From an uncultured Collinsella sp. (lineage in GTDB: Bacteria > Actinomycetota > Coriobacteriia > Coriobacteriales > Coriobacteriaceae): a stretch of DNA of 64,000 bases. The stretch covers positions 1-64,000 of the forward strand of contig CAUDVX010000006.1 in NCBI GenBank assembly GCA_958452935.1. Reading direction: 5' to 3'. Below are positions 1 through 9,599 of the stretch, piece by piece (position 1 is the first letter of the stretch; each line of letters starts with the position of its first letter). The notes under the pieces are model-generated. The model did no database searches, was not told the DNA's origin, and saw nothing but the letters and a program-made list of their open reading frames with translations. The translations under genes were made by a program, and so were the position numbers.

Positions 1-569
1 AGGCCTGGAACGGATCGTCCTGGTCGCCCTTCTCCGACGCCGACCTCGTGGCGTGTACAACTTTGGGCACGCCCATTATGGGTAAGTCTGCTGCAACGGT
101 TTCGAGCATGGTTTCTCTATTTAAGTCCACCGGGCATACCTATCCGACTATTTATGCATCGAAAGGTGCAACAACTATTAATGACTTTTGCCAGATAGTA
201 TTAGAGGAAGCGAATGCTGAAGGTGTTAAGGCAGAGATCCTGTTTGCCCAAGCAATGCTTGAAACGGGCTGGCTTCAATTTGGCGGCAGCGTAAAAGCAG
301 AACAATGCAATTTTGGTGGCATTGGCGCAATAAATACATCTGCAGCTGGCGTGGCTTTTGATAACGTTCGAATTGGGCTGCGTGCGCAGGTGCAGCATTT
401 GAAGGCGTACGCCTCATCCGAGCCTCTGAATACTGTATGCGTTGACCCCCGTTTTAATAAGGTCGACCGTGGAATCGCTCCGTGTCTCGAAGATCTTGAC
501 GGTCGTTGGGCTGTACCGGGTGTGGGCTACGGAAAAAGAATTGCCTTAATTGTAGCAAAGTGTTGTTAA
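1..569 (+). CDS. Cell-wall glucosaminidase (GH73-like), C-terminal part, 5' truncated
   Basis: The frame is open from base 3 to the stop at 567-569, so the true start lies upstream of the window; a GTG at 48 is probably not a start. The visible ~188 residues contain a glucosaminidase fold (PF01832/GH73 type) with the motif AQAMLETGW, whose Glu matches the catalytic acid in this family, followed by QCNFGGIGA. These enzymes cleave the glycan strand of peptidoglycan and are usually secreted, with repeats anchoring them to the wall. The first residues (AWNGSSWSPF) may belong to such a linker or repeat, but too little is visible to say. It precedes the polysaccharide genes. The family call is fairly sure; the substrate is inferred. 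Confidence 0.75.
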   Translation, partial: AWNGSSWSPFSDADLVACTTLGTPIMGKSAATVSSMVSLFKSTGHTYPTIYASKGATTINDFCQIVLEEANAEGVKAEILFAQAMLETGWLQFGGSVKAEQCNFGGIGAINTSAAGVAFDNVRIGLRAQVQHLKAYASSEPLNTVCVDPRFNKVDRGIAPCLEDLDGRWAVPGVGYGKRIALIVAKCC

Positions 570-611
570 CATCTATTATTGGTTTTGTTTCGACTGATTC
601 TAGGAGGGCAT

Positions 612-1499
612 ATGAAGGGCATTATATTGGCCGGAGGCTCAGGCACTCGCTTGCACCCCATTACCAAGTCTGTTAATAAGCAATTGCTTCCTATTTATGA
701 CAAACCGTTGGTTTATTATCCTTTGTCAGTTTTGATGCTCGCAGGAATTCGTGAGGTGCTGCTCATTTCTACACCTAGGGATTTGCCTGCATTTAAGGAT
801 TTGTTCGGGGATGGCTCTTTGCTGGGAATGCGGATTTGCTATGCTCAGCAAGATGAGCCCAGGGGTCTAGCGGAGGCCTTTACGATTGGTCGTGAGTTCC
901 TTGCGGGGGAGCCTTGCGCTTTGGTTCTTGGCGATAATATGTTCCATGGTCAGGATTTGACCCGTATTTTATCAAACGCCCGTATGACTGTAGAAAACAA
1001 GGGCGGGGCCGTTGTGTTTGGCTACCCTGTTAAAGACGCACGCGCGTTTGGCGTAGTCGAATTTGATGAAGACCATAAGGTTGTTGGAATTGAGGAAAAG
1101 CCTAGTGATCCAAAGTCCAATTATGCCGTGCCAGGTCTGTATTTCTATGACGGACAGGTCTCTGATTTTGCATCCAAGGTTGAGCCGTCATCACGTGGCG
1201 AGCTTGAGATAACCAGTATCAATAACGCATATCTTGAGCGTGGGGAGCTTTCTGTCGAGCTTATGGGTCGTGGGATGGCCTGGCTTGATACTGGAACTCC
1301 TGCGGGCATGTTAAAGGCGGCTGAGTACGTTGAAGCTGTGCAGAGCCGTCAAGGTTACTTCATTGCATGCATAGAGGAGATAGCCTACCGCCGCAAGTTT
1401 ATTGATTCCGATCAGCTTCGAACACTTGGTGAGAAGCTGAAAAAGACCGATTATGGTCGTTATTTAATTTCAATTGCAGATGAAGAACAGGTTAATTAG
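612..1499 (+). CDS. rfbA: Glucose-1-phosphate thymidylyltransferase (RfbA/RmlA)
   Basis: This enzyme joins glucose-1-phosphate and dTTP to give dTDP-glucose, the first step of dTDP-rhamnose and related deoxysugar synthesis in the cytoplasm. The 295-residue protein opens with MKGIILAGGSGTRLHP, the nucleotidyltransferase signature, and has LGDNMFHG, EKPSDPKSN and VPGLYFYD as in RmlA. An ATG at 612 is chosen because AGGAGG lies at 602-607, four bases before it; an in-frame start at 579 has no such site. The length is normal for the family. rfbB follows one base after its stop. No rfbC or rfbD is seen in the window, so the final sugar could be rhamnose (if they lie elsewhere) or another 6-deoxysugar. 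Confidence 0.95.
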   Translation: MKGIILAGGSGTRLHPITKSVNKQLLPIYDKPLVYYPLSVLMLAGIREVLLISTPRDLPAFKDLFGDGSLLGMRICYAQQDEPRGLAEAFTIGREFLAGEPCALVLGDNMFHGQDLTRILSNARMTVENKGGAVVFGYPVKDARAFGVVEFDEDHKVVGIEEKPSDPKSNYAVPGLYFYDGQVSDFASKVEPSSRGELEITSINNAYLERGELSVELMGRGMAWLDTGTPAGMLKAAEYVEAVQSRQGYFIACIEEIAYRRKFIDSDQLRTLGEKLKKTDYGRYLISIADEEQVN

Positions 1500-1500
1500 C

Positions 1501-2520
1501 ATGTGCATTCCTTTTGAACCTAAAAATATAATTGTTACAGGTGGCTGTGGCTTTATTGGATCTAACTTCGTTCATTACGTTGTTAATAATCACCCTGAAG
1601 TTCATGTCACTGTTCTCGATAAACTTACCTATGCCGGTAATCCGGAGAACATTGCCTCCTTGCCTAAGGATAGGGTTGAGCTTGTCGTCGGTGATATCTG
1701 TGATTCGGCATTGCTTGATGAACTAATTCCCGGGCATGATGCAATTGTGCATTATGCCGCGGAATCACATAACGACAATTCGATTAATGATCCCTTTCCG
1801 TTCCTACGAACTAATGTTGAGGGAACCTATCGTTTACTGGAATCAGTTCGCAAGTATAATATTCGCTATCATCACGTCTCGACTGATGAGGTATATGGCG
1901 ATCTTGCCCTAGACGATCCGGCAAGATTTACCGAACAAACTCCATATCGTCCCAGCTCGCCTTACAGTTCAACAAAAGCTAGCTCGGATATGCTGGTCAG
2001 AGCATGGACCCGTACGTACGGTTTACGTACCACCATTTCGAACTGTTCCAATAACTACGGCCCTTATCAACATGTCGAAAAGTTCATTCCAAGGCAAATT
2101 ACAAACATTATTGATGGAAGACGTCCCAAGCTGTACGGTTCAGGCGAAAACGTACGCGATTGGATTTACACAGAGGACCATTCTTCGGCTGTTTGGGATA
2201 TTTTAACCAAGGGAAGAATCGGAGAAACCTATCTTATTGGCGCCGATGGTGAGAAGAGCAATATAGAAGTATTGCGTATGATTCTTAGGGCCATGGGCAG
2301 GGATGCTGATGATTTTGACTGGGTCGCTGATCGTCCCGGCCATGATCGGCGTTATGCCATCGATAGTTCAAAGCTTCGTAGAGAGCTTGGTTGGAAACCA
2401 CAGCATACTGATTTCGCCGCTGGTCTGAAAAGAACTATAAAATGGTATGTTGAAAATGAGAGCTGGTGGCGTCAGGCAAAGGCTGCGACCGAGGAGAAAT
2501 ATCAACGTAATGGTCAATAA
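1501..2520 (+). CDS. rfbB: dTDP-glucose 4,6-dehydratase (RfbB/RmlB)
   Basis: It converts dTDP-glucose to dTDP-4-keto-6-deoxyglucose using bound NAD. The 339-residue extended SDR has the Rossmann motif TGGCGFIGSN near residues 13-22, the active-site Thr-Asp-Glu in STDEVYGD (T128, D129, E130) and the catalytic pair Y155xxxK159 in YSSTK, so it should be active. ATG 1501 lies just after the rfbA stop, suggesting translational coupling; in-frame ATGs at 1474 and 1480 would overlap rfbA and lack support. The 3' end overlaps the next gene by 11 bases. It forms one operon with rfbA and the downstream membrane and transferase genes. Confidence 0.95.
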   Translation: MCIPFEPKNIIVTGGCGFIGSNFVHYVVNNHPEVHVTVLDKLTYAGNPENIASLPKDRVELVVGDICDSALLDELIPGHDAIVHYAAESHNDNSINDPFPFLRTNVEGTYRLLESVRKYNIRYHHVSTDEVYGDLALDDPARFTEQTPYRPSSPYSSTKASSDMLVRAWTRTYGLRTTISNCSNNYGPYQHVEKFIPRQITNIIDGRRPKLYGSGENVRDWIYTEDHSSAVWDILTKGRIGETYLIGADGEKSNIEVLRMILRAMGRDADDFDWVADRPGHDRRYAIDSSKLRRELGWKPQHTDFAAGLKRTIKWYVENESWWRQAKAATEEKYQRNGQ

Positions 2521-5242
2521 TTCATTAGCTATGTCTAGGTTTCATGCATTTGGAAAGGTTTATGAGTTCTGTCTGAGGCATAAATCGTGCTCCCTATTTT
2601 TATTCTATCTATTGCTTCTTACCCTTGTTTCCGTCTTTCTCTACGCTCGATATTTATTTGGGGGTAGTTATCTAATCTATGTAGATTATGGTTCTGACAG
2701 CTTTGGCCAGTCTGTACCCTTTTTTCTAAATGCGGCTGATCGATTTTCTCAGTTAAATTTTTCTACCTGGAATACGTCACAGTTTTTAGGTGGAACGACT
2801 GTACAATTATTTAACCCGGAGTACATCGTTTCATGGTTCGGTAGGGATAACTTACCCAGGATGATGTGTATATTCCAGATTGCTAAGATCCTTCTCGCCG
2901 GCTCGTTTTTCTACTTGTTTTTGGGCTATTTTAATTGTAGATATCAGACGAAGTTTATATTCGGTTTTGGCATTGCATTCTCGGGCAGGATGCTGGCGCT
3001 TTGTGCATGGACTGCCTATACGCTGGAAGTAACTTTGCTCTCGGCATTTCTTTGGGCTGTTGCAAGAGTGCTGCACGATAAAAAGAAATTCGTTGCATTT
3101 CCAATTACGCTTGCTTTAATAATCATGACTTTAAGTGTATATGGACTCGTTCTATATACATGTATTTTGGTTATGTTTACAGCTTTTTATTTAGGTTATT
3201 TTGGTAAAAGTCAGTGCTACAGGTCCTATATTCATTGCTTTGCAAATTTGGGTTTCCTTTATGTAATGGGCATTGCCATTTCTGCGCCTTCCCTTCTTCC
3301 AAATATCTCAACCTATTTAGACAGCGCCCGTGTCTCTAAAGATTCTGGTGGTAACCTAGCGGTTAACTCGATATCCCTTTTATCTAACCCACAAATTCTT
3401 GCTGAACAATGGTTGGGTTTCATCTCGAGTACTTCTTTTGGATTTATGAGTGAATGCTCGAGTCCATCTGGTTTTTTGGGCAACGCTTTCTATTCTTCAA
3501 GTGTTGCTGCGGTTGTATGCCTGCCTTTTTGCTTTAAGGGCCAGACTAGAGCTCGTCGTTGCTGGCTTTCGGTGCTATTAATTTCCGTGGCCGCTTATGT
3601 TTGTCTTGATGTTTTTAGGTTCTTGCTCGGCGGCGGCGCTGTTGGCTCATTTGATTTCCGAATGTCATCGGTTTGGGTTATTTTCGTTCTCGCCTTATGC
3701 GGAGCCATCGGCTTTGAAAATCTACTCAATGGGAACAATGCCATTCAAGTATTTGTCTGGATCTGCGCTGCATTCGTGGTCACGATTGTCTCTGCCGCTT
3801 TCCTTGAATTTAACGTGAATAAACACGCTCTGCTCTATTTTTCTTTGTTTGCAATTTTGGTATTTTTATTAGTCAGCTTCCTTCGCCATTCGTCTTTCTT
3901 TAATTATTTAATTGTTTTCATATCGGTTGCATCTGTATTGTTCGGTGGATATCAGCTTGTTAATGATGTTCCGACAGTCAGTAAACAGCAGTATTGGGAT
4001 TCCTTCAATACTGATTTGCGCGACACAATTTCCGAATATGCGATAAAACAGCCAGCTAGGATTGATTTTCAAACTCAAATGCTGACCGCTCCTATGGCAA
4101 ATTCATATATGGGAACTGAATCTTATATTGGAGGGGTTGGCACTTCTTCCGCTGTTACGGAGTTTATGTCTGCTGTTGGCAACGATTATATCGAGCAGCT
4201 GGGATATTCGCGATATACCTATGGCTTTTCTGATATTAGTCTGAACGCGATGCTTGGAGTGGGCTACTCGGTTTACTCAAACCCTGACATTAGCTATATC
4301 AGCCCATTTGGTTATACCAATTTAAATAGTGATGGTTATTACCAAGTATATGAGAATCAAAATTCAATTCAGCCGATTTCGTTCTACTCCGCATCAAGTG
4401 TAATCAGCGACTCTGATTTCTATAAGTCTGAACGTTCTGATAGAGGAGCGCTTCTTCTGGATGCGTTGGTGTTAGACGATTCTAAGTCTGCTGAAGGTAA
4501 AACCATTGTTGAGAAAAATCATGAGGCACTGACTTATGGAGACTGCATCGGATCTTCACCAAACAATGTAACCGTCTCGAAGTCTTCGCAATTTGATATT
4601 CAGGATTTCGATGGATGTATCGCATTGAATTTTAAGTTTCATGCGTCGGCTACAACGAGTGGTAGCGTCTCAATCGTTGCAAAGTTTTATAACTCTCAAG
4701 ATGATTCTGAGGATGTTTTGCCGGTGTATCTCGCTGCTGGCGATGAATCTGTAAGGATTCCATTCAGCAATAATCATTACAACAAGGTTGAGATTTCTAT
4801 CGTTGGTGTCAACTGTGCCGATGATGCCGAGTTAAGCAATATATGGGTTGAGGCAGTTCCCGATAAATATATTGATCACTATCTAAGTTCTTGTAACGAA
4901 AGGAACAAAGCAAATTGTTCGGTGATTTCATTTACCAATGATGAGTTGTCCGTTTCCATTGACGCTCCAAGCGCAGGTTATTTATTTGCACCAATTCCTT
5001 ATTCTGCTAATTGGAGGGCTTTTGTTGATGGCACTGAGGTGAATACCCATTTAGCAAACTTGGCTTTTACTTCAATTAAAATTGGACATGGAAAACATAC
5101 TGTCACTCTTAAATATATTGATTCCACCTATCGCTTGGGATTGACTCTGTTCTTTGTGGCTATTGCAATTCTGCTTGCCGTGAAGTTGTTTCCACTTATC
5201 GTTTCATATGTACGTAAGGGTAAAGATGCCAACCGAGATTAA
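2510..5242 (+). CDS. YfhO-family membrane protein, probable GT-C-like glycan-modifying protein
   Basis: A 910-residue integral membrane protein with a short cytoplasmic start, about a dozen hydrophobic segments over the first ~530 residues, a large extracellular region, and a final membrane helix near the C-terminus. The early luminal motif YVDYGSDSFGQSVPFF and the C-terminal stretch with IPYSANWRAFVDG and GKHTVTLKY are hallmarks of the YfhO family. Family members are linked to glycosylation of lipoteichoic acid or other surface glycans from lipid-linked sugars. ATG 2510 is preceded by GAGGAGA at 2491-2497. The coding sequence is clearly AT-rich compared with the 18-64 kb part. The position among polysaccharide genes suggests a role in decorating that glycan; the exact reaction is not known. 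Confidence 0.85.
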   Translation: MVNNSLAMSRFHAFGKVYEFCLRHKSCSLFLFYLLLLTLVSVFLYARYLFGGSYLIYVDYGSDSFGQSVPFFLNAADRFSQLNFSTWNTSQFLGGTTVQLFNPEYIVSWFGRDNLPRMMCIFQIAKILLAGSFFYLFLGYFNCRYQTKFIFGFGIAFSGRMLALCAWTAYTLEVTLLSAFLWAVARVLHDKKKFVAFPITLALIIMTLSVYGLVLYTCILVMFTAFYLGYFGKSQCYRSYIHCFANLGFLYVMGIAISAPSLLPNISTYLDSARVSKDSGGNLAVNSISLLSNPQILAEQWLGFISSTSFGFMSECSSPSGFLGNAFYSSSVAAVVCLPFCFKGQTRARRCWLSVLLISVAAYVCLDVFRFLLGGGAVGSFDFRMSSVWVIFVLALCGAIGFENLLNGNNAIQVFVWICAAFVVTIVSAAFLEFNVNKHALLYFSLFAILVFLLVSFLRHSSFFNYLIVFISVASVLFGGYQLVNDVPTVSKQQYWDSFNTDLRDTISEYAIKQPARIDFQTQMLTAPMANSYMGTESYIGGVGTSSAVTEFMSAVGNDYIEQLGYSRYTYGFSDISLNAMLGVGYSVYSNPDISYISPFGYTNLNSDGYYQVYENQNSIQPISFYSASSVISDSDFYKSERSDRGALLLDALVLDDSKSAEGKTIVEKNHEALTYGDCIGSSPNNVTVSKSSQFDIQDFDGCIALNFKFHASATTSGSVSIVAKFYNSQDDSEDVLPVYLAAGDESVRIPFSNNHYNKVEISIVGVNCADDAELSNIWVEAVPDKYIDHYLSSCNERNKANCSVISFTNDELSVSIDAPSAGYLFAPIPYSANWRAFVDGTEVNTHLANLAFTSIKIGHGKHTVTLKYIDSTYRLGLTLFFVAIAILLAVKLFPLIVSYVRKGKDANRD

Positions 5243-6272
5243 TCAGCCTGCTCATTCGCTTGGGTTTACCAAAACAATGACGTCATGTGCTAAGGGCCTG
5301 GCGCTCATATTGCTTTTTGTTCACCATATTATTCCCAATAATCCGGGGGTTAATTTACCTATTGCTCAGCTATCTATTTCACAGGTATTGGCTACTTCTG
5401 CAAAATCATGCGTTTCTATTTTTATGATCCTGTCAGGTTACGGCATCTGTTTTAAATTGAGCAAGACAGATGGGTCTTTTTCCAATATGGCCGCTGCTAT
5501 TTGCAATCGGTTGCGTAAGTTCTGGTCGTCTTTTATCCCGATGTACTTATTCTCGCTGTTAGTTTCTGTTTGCGTCGGTGTTTCGGTTGTATCAGTTTAC
5601 GGTAAGGGTTTTGGATTTCTTCTGTTTCTGGTAAAAGACATGTTCGGATTGGCCTCAGAATTCTTTAGCTCACCTACGCTATGTGGAGCGTGGTGGTATT
5701 TGGGTGCTGCTATATGCTGCTATGTGCTTGCGCCGTTTTTTTATATGGTCATCTCGAAGGGAAAGCTCGCTAACTGCATCCTGCTACTTGTTGCTTATAC
5801 GCCTTGGCTGGTTTATCTCATCGTTGATGACCCTAATATGCATACCGACAGAGAATTGTTTTATATTTTTGCTTTTGTGTTGGGAATGACTGCATGTAAA
5901 AGGGGATTATTTGTTAAGTTTTTGGAGTGCCGTAACACTTATAAATATCCACTTGCCGGCATCGTTCTCCTGGGATTGTGCGTTGCGCGTTTTAAATTGA
6001 ACTTAATGGTTGATTCGTTTATTGCATTCTGTTTAATCCTTCTGATGACTCAAATCGCAAGAGAAGGCTCCCTCTTGGGTAGTTTTTTCAAATATTTGGG
6101 CGAGTCAAGTGGAAACGTTTATATGTTTCACGTTTCGATACTTGGTGTTTTGGGTTCTGTGTCATTCGTTAATCACTGGGTGGAGATTATTTTCTCTTTA
6201 TTTTTGTGTTTGTCTATTAACGCCATGTTAGTTGAAATTCGAAGGAACTTATTTCAATTGATACACAGTTAG
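5226..6272 (+). CDS. Acyltransferase 3 family membrane protein
   Basis: A 348-residue protein with around ten predicted membrane helices. The N-terminal helix carries GLALILLFVHHI, matching the conserved His region of acyltransferase-3 (OafA/NodX type) proteins, and the last part contains ESSGNVYMFHVSILG, also typical. Such proteins move acetyl or other acyl groups from the cytoplasm to sugars of surface polysaccharides. ATG 5226 is favoured, with AAGGG just upstream; it overlaps the YfhO gene stop by 17 bases, so the two are probably co-translated. Likely role: O-acylation of the polysaccharide made by this locus. The substrate cannot be read from sequence. Confidence 0.85.
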   Translation: MPTEINQPAHSLGFTKTMTSCAKGLALILLFVHHIIPNNPGVNLPIAQLSISQVLATSAKSCVSIFMILSGYGICFKLSKTDGSFSNMAAAICNRLRKFWSSFIPMYLFSLLVSVCVGVSVVSVYGKGFGFLLFLVKDMFGLASEFFSSPTLCGAWWYLGAAICCYVLAPFFYMVISKGKLANCILLLVAYTPWLVYLIVDDPNMHTDRELFYIFAFVLGMTACKRGLFVKFLECRNTYKYPLAGIVLLGLCVARFKLNLMVDSFIAFCLILLMTQIAREGSLLGSFFKYLGESSGNVYMFHVSILGVLGSVSFVNHWVEIIFSLFLCLSINAMLVEIRRNLFQLIHS

Positions 6273-6432
6273 ATCTTGATCCTCTTGGCATCTCTGAGCA
6301 TTATTCTGGTCGATTCGTTTTGAACGACTGGACACCGCCTATTTTATGTTTCCAATTTTTTATGGATTAGCTTTAGCCAAGCTGCATTATGCTGATTCGT
6401 GTTTGCTCTCACTTATGATTAGGAGCGTAGTC

Positions 6433-9400
6433 TTGTCTCGTTTTTCTATTTGTGTTTCTTCCTATAAAGACGCGGAATACCTGCCTGCCTGCATCGATAG
6501 CGTGCTGCATCAGTCTTTTGCTGATTTTGAATTGATTATTGTCGACGACGGCAGTCCTGATAATACTGCTTCAATTCTTAAAGACTACGCCGAGCGCGAT
6601 AGCCGTGTTAAGCCCATTATTAAATCGCACAACGAGGGCGTTCATCTTGGCCGCAAATCTGCTGTCGAACAATGCTCTGGCGATCTCATTATTCTTTTAG
6701 ATTCTGATGACGAACTTGAGCCCGGCTTTCTTTCAGAGCTCAATGACTACTCTCTTGCTCATCCTGCAGACATCTACCATTTTGGGATTAAGGTTGTAAA
6801 TGCGGGCGTATCTGAGCAAGAACGTATTGAATTTGAGTCCTATGTTAATCGTGATATTGAGCCTTTGAACGGTTCGGATATCTGTAACGCTGCATTCAGC
6901 AGCGAGGCTGGTTATCGCCAAGATTGGCGCATCACACAACGTGCTTATGACGCCCGTTACTTTAAACGAGCGTTCTCCGATATGACAAACGATAGGATGG
7001 GTCGCGCTCAAGACGGTTACGAATGTTTTGTTGCTCTTGCAGAGGCAGATTCTCAGCTTACCTGTAACGATATTGTCGGGCTTAAGTATTATTTGGGTCG
7101 CGGAGTTAACTCAGGGTCCAAGATGTCGCCTGACTCTTTCCTGCGGAGCACTCAGGGCTTCTGGAGTTCTGTGACACATATGGCAGAATTCTCCGAGAAT
7201 TTCAATAAATTTGATTTGTCTATGGCCTTCAGTGGCGGTAAGACAAAGTTGATGGATCTTCTATTTAACGATTGGTTTGTTCGCGTAGATAATTCCAATA
7301 AAATCGATGCAGCTAAAAAAGCGGCTTCCGTGGTTGGTGACTTGGAAGTTGCTGAACAAGTTATGCGCCTGACTCGTGATGCAGCTTATGCGGAGTGGGT
7401 AAATGACAGTGGCGATGTTTCGGTAGAAACATTAAGGACTTGGTATCGCGAGGCCAAATCAATGGCAGGTACAGATTATTTTGTTTCCAATCGCCTTATG
7501 GATTTCGCTGATGCTGCCAAGCTTCATATTTGCGAAGTTGAAGAGAGGGCAAAAAAGCGTTGTTGCGCGAAACAGGATATCCGGATCTTTGTATCAACTC
7601 ATAAAAGAGTCGATTTGTTCGACAGTGAATTATTCCAGCCTGTTCAGGTCGGCTGTTCATCTCGAAGTGATATTTTCCGCTGGGCATTCCAGGATAACGA
7701 CGGCGAGAATATTTCTGATCAAAACCCTATGTATTGCGAACTGACTACGCAGTATTGGGCCTGGAAGAATACCGACAGCGATTATGTTGGTTTTTGTCAC
7801 TATCGTCGCTATTTTGATTTTGCTCGAAAACGTCATGAGGAAAATCTCTATGGCGAGGTGATGGACGCCTATATTGATGCTAAATCTCAGGCTGAGTATT
7901 GTCTTGACGACGATAGCGTCCGTAAATACGTGAAAGAATTTGACGTGATTACGACCGAGCGTAAGGATATTCGTCCTTACTGCGGGTCTTCTGCAACCAT
8001 TCGCAAGCAATACGATCTTGCCGACAAATTGTTTGTCGAGGATCTCGATAAAGTCGTTTCCATTCTCGGTAAACAGCATCCTGAGTATCTTCAGGATGCT
8101 CAGGCTTTCCTCAAAGGGCACACCGCGCGCTTCTGCAACATGTTCATCATGAAGCGGGCCATTTTTAACGCATATTGCGAGTGGTTATTCCCGATTCTCG
8201 AAGAGTTTGTTAATACGACAGACATGTCGAAATACAGCAAGGAAGGCCTGCGCACACCCGGTCACCTTGCTGAAAGGCTCTTGAATATTTATTTGCTTCA
8301 TCATGAGCGTGTTGGTGAGGGTTGGAAAACTGCCGAGCTGCAGTGTGTCCACTTTACTGAGCCAGATTATCATGGCGAACTCGGTCTTCCGCGTCTTTCT
8401 GGCGATCCCCGCCCTATAATCCCTGTTGTTTTTGCCTCGGACAATAATTATGTCCCCATGCTTACGACCACAATCTATTCAATGCTTGCAAATGCTTCTA
8501 CAGACTATCGCTACGATATCGTCGTGCTGCATCGTGATATCAATGGGGAAAACCAAGCTCGTATGAAGAGTTTCTTTGGGGCTTTCCCTCACGCCTGCGT
8601 GAGGTTCTGCAGCGTCTCTGCCATCATCGATCGATATGAGCTGACTACGAATAATCCGCATATTAGTGTTGAGACTTATTATCGCTTCCTTATTCAGAAG
8701 CTATTGCCTTACTACAATAAAGTTCTTTATCTTGATTCTGATCTTATTGTTAAGGGTGACGTTTCGGAACTGTACGAAACCGAACTCGGTACTAACCTGC
8801 TTGGCGCAACACGGGATATCGATTTCTTAGGCAACTTAAACATGAAAAATGGTGAGCGTTTAAAGTATGCCAAGACGGTACTCGGGATGACCAATCCCTA
8901 TGATTACTTCCAAGCCGGTGTTCTACTGCTTAACACACGTGAAATGCGGAGCCTTCACTCGATCGAAGAGTGGCTCGAATTTGCTTCTGACGATCGTTTT
9001 ATTTATAACGACCAGGATGTGTTGAATGCTCATTGCGAAGGGCGCGTTACCTGGCTTAACTATGACTGGAACGTTATGATTGATTGTGGCAATCGCATTG
9101 CAAACGTGTTCAGTTATGCTCCTCACCAGGTTTTTGATGCATTTAATGATTCGCGTAGCCATGAGCGGATTGTGCACTATGCCGGGTTTGAAAAGCCATG
9201 GAAGTTCGCTTATTGCGATCGAAGCCAGCTGTACTGGAAGTATGCCCGTGAGACACCTTTCTATGAGAAGCTTCTTGCTTTACTTGTTGGATCTGGTGCT
9301 TCAGTTGACACGCCGCTGTTGATGCACGAAAAGGCCGTTTCTGAAACCAGCCCGCTGCGTAAAATAGTTGACCCGTTATGTCCCGTTGGCTCTGCGCGGC

Positions 9401-9447
9401 GTGAAGTTCTTAAATCTATTGGTAGAGCTGTTCAGGGAAAGAAGTAG
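6433..9447 (+). CDS. Three-domain glycosyltransferase: GT2 + DUF4422 + GT8
   Basis: A 1004-residue cytoplasmic protein made of three transferase-like modules. Residues ~1-250 are a GT2 domain with IIVDDGSPDN (DDG at 38-40) and LLDSDDE near 90. Residues ~380-640 are a DUF4422 domain with FVSTHKR (H390, K391) and GFCHYRRYF (H456-Y457-R458-R459), its signature. Residues ~660-920 are a GT8 domain with VLYLDSDLIVKGD (DSD at 768-770, the metal-binding DxD) and a C-terminal HYAGFEKPWK. A TTG start at 6433 is chosen because AGGAG sits at 6421-6425; an ATG at 6415 is upstream of this site and one at 6346 has none. The 160-base gap before it has no gene. It probably adds two or three consecutive sugars to the repeat unit. 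Confidence 0.9.
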   Translation: MSRFSICVSSYKDAEYLPACIDSVLHQSFADFELIIVDDGSPDNTASILKDYAERDSRVKPIIKSHNEGVHLGRKSAVEQCSGDLIILLDSDDELEPGFLSELNDYSLAHPADIYHFGIKVVNAGVSEQERIEFESYVNRDIEPLNGSDICNAAFSSEAGYRQDWRITQRAYDARYFKRAFSDMTNDRMGRAQDGYECFVALAEADSQLTCNDIVGLKYYLGRGVNSGSKMSPDSFLRSTQGFWSSVTHMAEFSENFNKFDLSMAFSGGKTKLMDLLFNDWFVRVDNSNKIDAAKKAASVVGDLEVAEQVMRLTRDAAYAEWVNDSGDVSVETLRTWYREAKSMAGTDYFVSNRLMDFADAAKLHICEVEERAKKRCCAKQDIRIFVSTHKRVDLFDSELFQPVQVGCSSRSDIFRWAFQDNDGENISDQNPMYCELTTQYWAWKNTDSDYVGFCHYRRYFDFARKRHEENLYGEVMDAYIDAKSQAEYCLDDDSVRKYVKEFDVITTERKDIRPYCGSSATIRKQYDLADKLFVEDLDKVVSILGKQHPEYLQDAQAFLKGHTARFCNMFIMKRAIFNAYCEWLFPILEEFVNTTDMSKYSKEGLRTPGHLAERLLNIYLLHHERVGEGWKTAELQCVHFTEPDYHGELGLPRLSGDPRPIIPVVFASDNNYVPMLTTTIYSMLANASTDYRYDIVVLHRDINGENQARMKSFFGAFPHACVRFCSVSAIIDRYELTTNNPHISVETYYRFLIQKLLPYYNKVLYLDSDLIVKGDVSELYETELGTNLLGATRDIDFLGNLNMKNGERLKYAKTVLGMTNPYDYFQAGVLLLNTREMRSLHSIEEWLEFASDDRFIYNDQDVLNAHCEGRVTWLNYDWNVMIDCGNRIANVFSYAPHQVFDAFNDSRSHERIVHYAGFEKPWKFAYCDRSQLYWKYARETPFYEKLLALLVGSGASVDTPLLMHEKAVSETSPLRKIVDPLCPVGSARREVLKSIGRAVQGKK

Positions 9448-9461
9448 CCGAGTCTGTTTCG

Positions 9462-9487
9462 AGGCATGGAGCGTACGCTCCATGCCT
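9462..9487 (+). terminator. Hairpin terminator after the glycosyltransferase gene
   Basis: A perfect inverted repeat with 12-bp arms and a TA centre (AGGCATGGAGCG / CGCTCCATGCCT) begins 14 bases after the stop, followed by TTCTTT. The T tract is imperfect, so termination may be partial. It separates the biosynthetic genes from the ABC exporter genes, which start 113 bases later. Confidence 0.65.
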
Positions 9488-9599
9488 TTCTTTAGACAAA
9501 GTATGGGTTAATACCCCTCTTTTAGGGGCCCGTTCATTCTGCGAGCTACGGGAGGATATACTTCTCTCTCGACAGGATGTTGTTATTAAGGAGTCGTTT

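Noticed and set aside
579..611. Upstream start for rfbA at 579, and similar early starts for leuS (36794), rimP (39548) and coaD (56696)
   Set aside because: The downstream starts have clear Shine-Dalgarno sites at good spacing and match the known N-termini of these families.
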